Source of the DNA: Vespa crabro
Taxonomy: Eukaryota; Arthropoda; Insecta; Hymenoptera; Vespidae
Reading direction: 5' to 3'
DNA: 64,000 nt
Assembly: GCF_910589235.1 (NCBI RefSeq)
Contig: NW_025813595.1
Location: 1,488,001 to 1,552,000, forward strand
Numbering within the stretch: position 1 is the stretch's first letter; every line of letters begins with the position of its first letter. Shown one piece after another: positions 55,962 through 64,000 of this stretch. Below the pieces are notes generated by a model. The model did no database searches, was not told the origin of the DNA, and saw nothing but the letters and a program-made list of their open reading frames with translations. The translations under genes and the position numbers were made by a program.

Positions 55962-57520
55962 TAATAATCTTAAAAATAATAATAATAATAATAATAAAAG
56001 TAATAACGGTAATACCGATAATAACAATGATACTAATTATAACTATAATAAGGATAATAACTATAATAATATTAATCATAATAAAGATATCAACGATAAT
56101 AACGATAACAATTATAAAACAGATAATAACGATAATAACAATTATAATCCTAATAACGATATTAATATTTATAATAATAACAATACTACTGATAATAACG
56201 ATAATAACGATAATAATAGTGGTAAGAATAACAATAATACTGATAATAACGATAATAACTATAATAATAGTAGTAATAATAACAATAATAACGTTAAAAG
56301 CGATAATAAGAATATTAACGATAATAACGATAATTATAATAACCATATTAATAATAATAACGATGATATCAATGATAACAATAACAATAATAACGATAAT
56401 ATCGATAATAATGATAATATAATTAACGTTAACATCGATAATATTAATAATAATAATAACATTAACAACGATAAAAACAATAATAAGTATAATAATAATA
56501 CCGAAAATAACGGTAATAACGATATTAATGATAATAATAATAATACCAATATCGACAATAACCATCATAACGATAACAACGATAATAATAATAATAATAA
56601 TAAAAATAATAGTAATAATAATAACGTTAATTACGTTAATTACGATAATATTATTAGTAACAATAATAGCAATAATAACAATAATAACGGTAATAATAAC
56701 AAAGTTTATATCGATAATTTCAATAATAATAATAACAATATTAACGATTTTATCAACAAAAATAATAACAATAATAACAATATTAAAAATAAAAATCATA
56801 ATAACGATAATAATATCAGTATTATTAATACCAATAATACCAATAATAACGATAATAATAATAATATCGATTATAATAACAACGATAATACCGATAATAG
56901 TAGTAATAATAATAACGATAATGACTATAGTTACTATAATAATAATAACAATAATAGAGATAAGAACGATATTATCTATAATAACAATATTAATAAGAAC
57001 GATAATAAATAAATAACGATGTAACGGTAATAATAACAATAATATTAAAAATAATATTGATAATAATAATAATAATAATAGCAATAATAACGATAATAAA
57101 GATAATAACGATAATAAGGATAACGATATTAACGATAATAGTAATAATAATAATATCAAAAATAACATTAATTACGATAATGACTATAATAACAATAATA
57201 AACTTAACAATAATAACGATAATAACTATATTAAAAATAACAATAATCTACGATAACGTTGATAAAAACAGCAACAATAAAAGGAAATATAACAAAAATA
57301 AGGATAATAACGATAATAGCATCAATAACAAAAATAGTAACGATAATAACGATAATAACAATAATAATAATAACGCTAATATCGATAATAACATTAATAA
57401 TACTAGCCGTAATAACTATATTAACGGTAATAACTATATTTAAGAAATCAGTAGTAACGATAGTATCGTTAATAATCATCATAATAACAATTATAACGAA
57501 AATGACAAGTTAACGATAAT
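55962..57520. repeat. Higher-order block E, copy III (partner 5501-7140)
   Basis: Followed almost continuously from TTAATAATCTTAAAAATAAT to AAGAAATCAGTAGTAACG. The piece equal to 6730-6850 of copy I is missing near 57195. Open minus-strand frames in both copies translate to very similar Ile/Val polymers, as expected from duplication of the DNA. Confidence 0.88.
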
Positions 57521-58662
57521 AATAATAAAATTAATAACGATAATTACGTTAATAACGAAAATAATAAAAGCATTATTATCGATAATAACGATAATAATAA
57601 TAATAATATGAATAATATGGAAAATAAGGATAATTACGATGTCAACGATAATAATAATAACAACAAAAAGGGTAAAAAAATAATAAAGATAAAGAAAATA
57701 AGGATAATAACGATGACAATGATAATAATAATAACAATACTAAAGTAATAACGATAATAACGATTATAAGGATAATATCAATAACAATAATAGAAATAAT
57801 AATGTGATCGGTAATGAAGATAAAACGATAAAAATGATAATAACTATAATAACAAATATTATAACGATATTAATAATAACAATAATAACGATAAAAACGA
57901 TATAAACGATAACAACAGTAATAATTATGATAATAACAATACTAACAGTAATAACAATAACAATAATAACGATCATAACAATAATTATAAAAAGAATAAG
58001 AACGATAATAATAATAATGACGTTAATAATAATAATAATATTAGAGATATTAACTATAATAAAAACAATAATAATTATAACAATAATAATAATAATAATA
58101 GTAACCATAATAAAGATAATATCGATAATAACGATAGTAATAATAACGATAATGACGATAATAATAATAATAATAACGATAATAACGATAATTACGAAAT
58201 AAGGATAATAATAAAAGTAATAATAACATTATTAAAAATAATAAGTATAATAACGATAATAAGTACTACAATAGTAGTAATAATGAAAGTAATAAAAATA
58301 ATAGCCATAAAAACGATTTTAACGATAATATTTATGACGATAATAACGATAATATCTATAAAATTAATAACATTATTTATGATAATATCGATATTAATAA
58401 TTGTAATAATAAAAATAATAACGATTATAACGATAATAGCGATTATAATAAAACGAAAATAACGATAATAATAGTAATAATATTATTGTTAGTAACAATA
58501 ATAATGATAACGATGTTTATAATTATAATAATAATAACGATTATAACGATAATAACGATAATAATGATAATAACGATAATAATTATATTAATGAAAGGAA
58601 CAATAATAACGATATTAACGAAAATATTAGTAACAATTGTAACGTTAACAACGACAATAAAC

Positions 58663-58700
<38 letters not shown>

Positions 58701-59047
58701 GAAAGTAAAGACAACAACGATAACAATAATGACCAAAATAGCGATAATATCGATTATAATAATACCGATAATATCGATATTAACGATAATAATAATAATA
58801 TTAATAAAGAAATTAAAAATCATTTCAATAATAACAATAATAATAGTAGAAATAATTACAATAATAACGATAATAAAGATAACAATAATATTATTAATGA
58901 TAACAATGATAATATTAATATAAATAATAAAGATAATATCGATAATAAAGATAAGAATATTAATATTAATAAAGATAATAAAGTTATTAACGATAATACC
59001 GATAATAACGATTATAACGGTAGTAGCGATAATAAATACAATAACGA

Positions 59048-59095
<48 letters not shown>

Positions 59096-59500
59096 TAAAA
59101 TAATAATGACGATAATAACGATAATAGCATAATTAATATCTGTCATAATAACAATAATATCAATAATAACGATAATAACGATAATAAGAACAATAATATC
59201 GATAATATCGATAATTATAATAATAATATTAACGATAATTTCGGTCATAATATTAATACTAATAACAATAATAACGATAATAACAGAAATAATTATTGTA
59301 ATAATATCGATAATAACAATATTATTAATAATAATAATAACTATAATTACGATAATAACGATAACAAAATTAATAATAATAAAGATAATAACAATATTAA
59401 CGATAATACCGGTAATAACGATAATAAAAATAATAATTGTTATAACAATAATAAAGATAATAAAGAGAATAACGGTAATAACGATAATAACGGTTATAAT
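57521..59500. repeat. Higher-order block F, copy III (partners 7141-8300 and 38571-39890)
   Basis: Contains the segment 58195-59045 shared with copy II, with pure AAT at 59048-59095, then rejoins copy I at the ATAATTTCGGTCATAATATT word near 59235. Confidence 0.85.
59048..59095. repeat. Pure (AAT)16 microsatellite
   Basis: Sixteen uninterrupted AAT units; the copy II paralogue at 39419-39481 has twenty-one. Confidence 0.9.
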
Positions 59501-60843
59501 ATTAATAACTATAATAACGGTATTAACAATAGGAATAATAATAATAATAGAGATATTAAAATTATTAACGATAATAATAATAATAGTAACAATAATAACG
59601 AAAATGACGACAAAAACGATAATAATAATAACGATAATAACAATAATAGTAATATTAATAATACCTATAGTAACAATAATAACGATAATGACAATAATAA
59701 TAATTATAATAATAACGATTATAAGGATAATTACGTTAATAACGATAATAATAACAAAATTAATAACGAAAGTTACGATAATAACGAAAATAACAATAGC
59801 ATTAATTACGATAATAATGATAATAATAATAATAATAGTTATAACAATATTAAGGATATTAACGATAATAACGATAATACTAATAACGATGACAACGACA
59901 AAAATAATAATATTAATATACATAATAACGAAAATAACGATAATAATGATATCAACGATAATAATATTAATAATAATAATATCGATAATAACGATGATAA
60001 CGAAAATAAAGATAATAACGATAATAATAATTATAATAATTGCAATAATAATAACGTTAATTACAATAATAACGATAATAATAATAGTAATTATAAAAAT
60101 AATAGCAATAATAACAGATATTAATATTAATATTAATAACGATAATAATATACACGATAAAGTCGATAATATCGATAATAATATTAACAAATTTAACAAA
60201 TATATCGATATTAATACTAACAATATTAACGATAATATCGATCATAATAATAATATTATAAACCGTAATGTCTATAATAATAATAATAATAATAATGACA
60301 TTATTAACAATAATAACGATAATAACTATAAAAATAATAACGAAAATAAAGATAATAATAATATTAACGATAATAATAATAATAATTATAATAATAATAA
60401 TAAAGATAACACCGATAGTAACGAATATAATAATAACAATAATAACAATATTAGTAGTAATATTAATAACGATAATAACGATATTTACGATAATAATTAT
60501 AAGAATAATAAAAGATAATAACGATAGCAACAATAATAACGATAATAATAATAACAATATAAATGATTATATCGAAAATTATAATAATAATAATAGCAAT
60601 AATAACTATAATATCGATAATATCGATAATAATAAAAACGATAATAACAATAAGAATAAAAATAATATTTCGATAGTAACAATTATAACGACAATTACGA
60701 TAATAACGATAATAATTACAACGATAATGTCGATGATAATAATAACGATCATAAGGCTAATGACGATAATAATAATAATAATAGCAATAATAACGATATT
60801 AACTAAAATAGTAATAACAATAGTAACGAAAACAACGGTAATA

Positions 60844-60874
<31 letters not shown>

Positions 60875-61560
60875 AGAAAGTAAGTATAATAAAGGTGACA
60901 ACTATAATATTAATAACAAATATAACGATAATAACGATAATAACGATAATAATAATACTAATAATGAAGATAATAAGGATATCAATGGCAATAACGATAA
61001 TAACGATTATAATAATAATATTAATAAAGATAATAACGGTAATAACGATGCTAACAATAATAGCGATAATAATAACAACAACAGCAGCAATAATAATTAT
61101 AATAACTATAGTTTATTTAAAATAATCACGATAATAATGATTATAATTATGATAACAATATTAACGATAATAACAATGATAATAATAATAATAATAATAA
61201 AGGTAATGACGATAAAAAAGTATCTAACGTTAATAAAAATAAAAGCAACAATAATGATAATAATAGAATTAATACTAAATATATTAAGATTAATAACTAT
61301 AATAACGATTATAACGATAACAGTAGTAGTAAGATTAACAATAATAACAATAATAGCGATAATAAGGTTATTACCGATAATAAGGATAATTATAATATTC
61401 ATAGTAACTATAATGCGGATATTACCGATAATAATAATAACGATAATAACGATAATATCGATAATAATAATAATATTATTAACGATATAATCGAAAATAA
61501 TAATAATAATAATAATATTAATAACAATAATGACGATAATAACAACATTAACGATAATTA
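59501..61560. repeat. Higher-order block G, copy III (partners 8301-10141 and 39890-42720)
   Basis: Bases 59501-59940 are extra relative to copies I and II at this point and resemble 7230-7400 and 29890-29990 (ATTAAGGATATTAACG, ACGATGACAACGACAAAAAT). From 59940 the block G words follow in the usual order, without the full GATATC inverted repeat. Confidence 0.83.
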
Positions 61561-62300
61561 CGATTAAAATAATAATAACGAAAATAACGATAATAACGAT
61601 ATTAACGATTATAATAATAATAACAATAAAGATAATAAAGATAATAAAGACAATAATAATAATGATAATATTTATAATAATAATAATTTTAATGTCGATA
61701 ATAACGGTAATAGTAGTAGATATAATATCAATATTATCAATAAAAACGATAACAATAATAATTAAAATAACGGTTATTACGATAATAATGGAAATAATAA
61801 AAATAAAGATTATAAAGATAACAACTATAATAACGATAATTACGATAATAATTATAATCATATTAATGATAGTAACGATAATAACGACAATAAAAGAATA
61901 ATATAAAAAACGACAATAACAATAACAACGATAAAGCAATAATATTAATGACGATATTAACGATAATATTGTTAATAGTAATAAAAATTTTAACGATAAT
62001 ATCGAAAATATTAAAAATAACAAGAATAATAATATGGATAATAAAGATAACAGTGATTATAATAATAAAGATTAAAAAGATAACAACGGCAATAATGTTA
62101 ATAGCAGTAATAACGATAACAACTGTAATAAAAATAACAATATTAACGATATTAAAGGAAATAGTATTAACAATAATAACGATAACAACGATATTAACAT
62201 TAATAATAACAATAATAAAAATAAAAGTAAGTATAATAACGGTGACATCGATAATAATAATAAAAATAATAAGGATAATAACGGTAAGAACGATAATAAC
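61561..62300. repeat. Higher-order block H, copy III (partner 10620-11060)
   Basis: AACGATATTAACGATTATAA near 61596 and GATAACAACGGCAATAATGT near 62078 through TAACGGTGACATCG near 62238 match copy I. About 250 bp near 61760-62070 is specific to this copy. Confidence 0.78.
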
Positions 62301-64000
62301 GATAATAAAATTTATAATAATATCGATAATCGCGATAATAACGATAATAACAATATTAATAGTAATGAGAATAAAGATAATATCAATAATAACAATAATA
62401 TCGATAATAATTATAACAAAAATAATGAAGATAATAATAATCATCATAACGGTAATAAGGATAAATACGATAACATCGATAATGATAATAATAAAAACGA
62501 TAATAATGATAATAACGATAGTAATAATAATAATAACATTAAAAACAATGATAACGACAATAATAATAATAATAATGGCATTACAAGCAATTGTATCGAT
62601 AATAACGATAATCACGATAATAATTATAACAATAATATCAATAATAACGATAAGAAATATAATACTAATAACAATAATATCGATGACAACGATAATAACG
62701 ATAATTATAATAATTATATAGAGATAATAAAGATTATAACGATAAGAACGAAGATAACTACAAAAATGTAAATACCGGCGATTATAATAATAATAATAAC
62801 GATAATGAAAATGACGATAATGACGATAATAACGATTATAATAATAAGGATAATTACGATAATAGTAATAATAATAATAATGATAATAACGATAATAAAC
62901 AAAATAATAATAATGATAATAAATATAACAACAATATTAACAATAATAACGATAATAATAATAATAATATAACGATAATAAACATAATAATTATAATACA
63001 GATAATAGCGATATTATCGATAAAAATAATAAAGATATTAACGATAAAATAGATAATATTAATAACAAAATAAACGATAATATCGATAATAATAGTAAAT
63101 ATAATGACAATAAGATCAAAAATAACGAAAGTAACGTAAATAACATTAACGATTATAAAGATAATAGTAATAATACAAATATAGATAGAAACAAAAATAA
63201 CGATAGTGAGGATAATTACGATAATAATGACAGCAATAATAGCGATTTTAAAGTTAAGAACGATAATAATAATAATATAAACAACAATAATAACATTATC
63301 AATGATAATAATAATAAAGGCGTTATTAATAATAATCATAATAAAGATATTAACGATAATAACAACAATAATAATTATAACAACAATAATAATAATAGTA
63401 ACTATAAGAACGATAATATCGATAATACCATCAATAATATTATTGATAATATCGATAATAATATTAATAATTATAACGATAATAGCTATAATAACGATAA
63501 TAATGATAATAACGATAATGAAGATAATCACTATAATATCGATTATAACAATAATAATAATAATAATAATGACGATAATAATAAAAATATTACCGATAAT
63601 AACTATAATTACGATAATGACGATAATATTAATAACGATAATAACGTTAATAACGTAAATAAAGGTAATAATAATAGTAATAATAATAGTAATAATAACA
63701 ACAATAACGATAATAAAGATAATAACGACAAAAATATTAACGATAATATCGACATTATTAATAATAATAACAACAATAATTATGATAATAACGATAATAA
63801 AAGTAATAATAATAAAGATAATAACAATATTAACGATAATATTGATAATAATGATAATAACAATAATAACGATAATAACCATAATAGTAATAATAATAAT
63901 TACGATAAGAACGTAAAAAAAGATAATAATAATAATAATAATAGCGATAATAACGATATTAACGACAATAACGGTAATAATTAATAATAATAACGATAAT
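62301..64000. repeat. Rearranged end: pieces of blocks N, P and M
   Basis: 62450-62790 follows 27480-27870. 62940-63250 follows 36970-37260. 63250-63420 follows 30780-30920 and 22190-22330. 63740-63860 follows 22440-22520 and 50890-50970. Each join happens within a few tens of bases. The array runs off the window end with TAATAATAATAACGATAAT. Confidence 0.75.

Larger units (their letters stand above)
1..64000. repeat. Degenerate trinucleotide (AAT/AAC/GAT) megasatellite filling the window
   Basis: Nearly every triplet on the + strand is purine-A-pyrimidine, mostly AAT, AAC and GAT, with ATT, ATC, AGT, GGT and AAA as variants. C is mostly in AAC followed by G of GAT; G is mostly the first base of GAT. 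No stretch longer than about 100 bases leaves this pattern. Five of six frames are largely free of stops because TAA falls in only one + frame. Translations are therefore long but are polymers of Asn/Asp, Ile/Thr, Ile/Val, Leu/Ser or Tyr/Arg, with no domain, motif or signal peptide. No RNA gene, promoter set or terminator is supported. The array continues past both window edges. Confidence 0.97.

Noticed and set aside
1..64000. tRNA, rRNA or other structured RNA genes
   Set aside because: No cloverleaf-compatible segment, no GTTCGA-type T-loop and no GC-bearing stems of useful length were seen on either strand.
1..64000. Telomere repeat array
   Set aside because: Telomere units are G-rich on one strand (for example TTAGGG types); here G is nearly always single and in GAT.
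1..64000. AT-rich mitochondrial or plastid genome segment
   Set aside because: Even AT-rich organelle genomes carry tRNAs and conserved genes within 64 kb; none are visible. A purely noncoding organelle expansion cannot be fully excluded.
1..64000. Undescribed gene-encoded system (defence, biosynthetic or mobile)
   Set aside because: No sequence in the window supports a folded protein or an operon; claiming one would rest only on repeat translations.

Overview
The whole window is one gene-free stretch of degenerate trinucleotide satellite DNA. On the + strand almost every three bases follow the pattern purine-A-pyrimidine (AAT, AAC, GAT, with ATT, ATC, AGT, GGT and AAA as variants), and the commonest word is AATAACGAT. 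The first 60 bases hold 33 A, 18 T, 5 G and 4 C, and the rest looks the same. I find no protein gene with a recognisable fold, no tRNA or rRNA, no CRISPR array and no insertion sequence with a transposase. The long open frames on both strands follow from the repeat. Words such as AAT-AAC-GAT contain a stop (TAA) in only one of six frames, so the other five translate as Asn/Asp, Ile/Thr, Ile/Val, Leu/Ser or Tyr/Arg polymers.

This points to a very AT-rich eukaryotic genome, in a heterochromatic, centromeric, sex-linked or otherwise gene-poor place. That is inference from the amount and type of repeat. The sequence does not identify the lineage. Bacteria and viruses are unlikely but not formally excluded.

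The array is not random. It has a higher-order structure, visible because rare words interrupt the triplets and recur in the same order far away. Copy I runs from about 86 to 23250. Copy II runs from about 24360 to 26700 and again from about 36500 to 51070. Copy III runs from about 53380 to 62300. Paralogous blocks can be followed for kilobases, for example 3890-7140 with 54700-57520, 9960-18180 with 42500-48360, and 20200-22190 with 48440-51070. They carry scattered substitutions, insertions of whole segments and rearranged order. Blocks at 28080-36500 and 62450-64000 are shuffled pieces of the same units. Different blocks support different relationships among copies I, II and III, which suggests repeated unequal exchange or conversion.

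Younger events lie on top of this: a perfect 126-bp tandem duplication near 10.2 kb, a perfect 84-bp one near 13.7 kb, 138-bp and 147-bp duplications near 28.8 and 12.4 kb, a 340-bp one near 38 kb and a segmental tandem duplication of about 2 kb from 11.8 kb. Pure (AAT)n tracts of 9 to 23 units are scattered through the array, and paralogous loci often differ in unit number.

A few short islands do not fit the triplet pattern: a palindrome-dense, insertion-like segment at 27997-28070; a GC-richer island at 34660-34735; a TA-rich block kept nearly unchanged at 17447-17515 and 47874-47945; and inverted repeats at 8319-8339, 39899-39919 and 23638-23659. These are the best places to look for function or for a mechanism of array growth. 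I do not see a defence system, operon or other gene-encoded system here.
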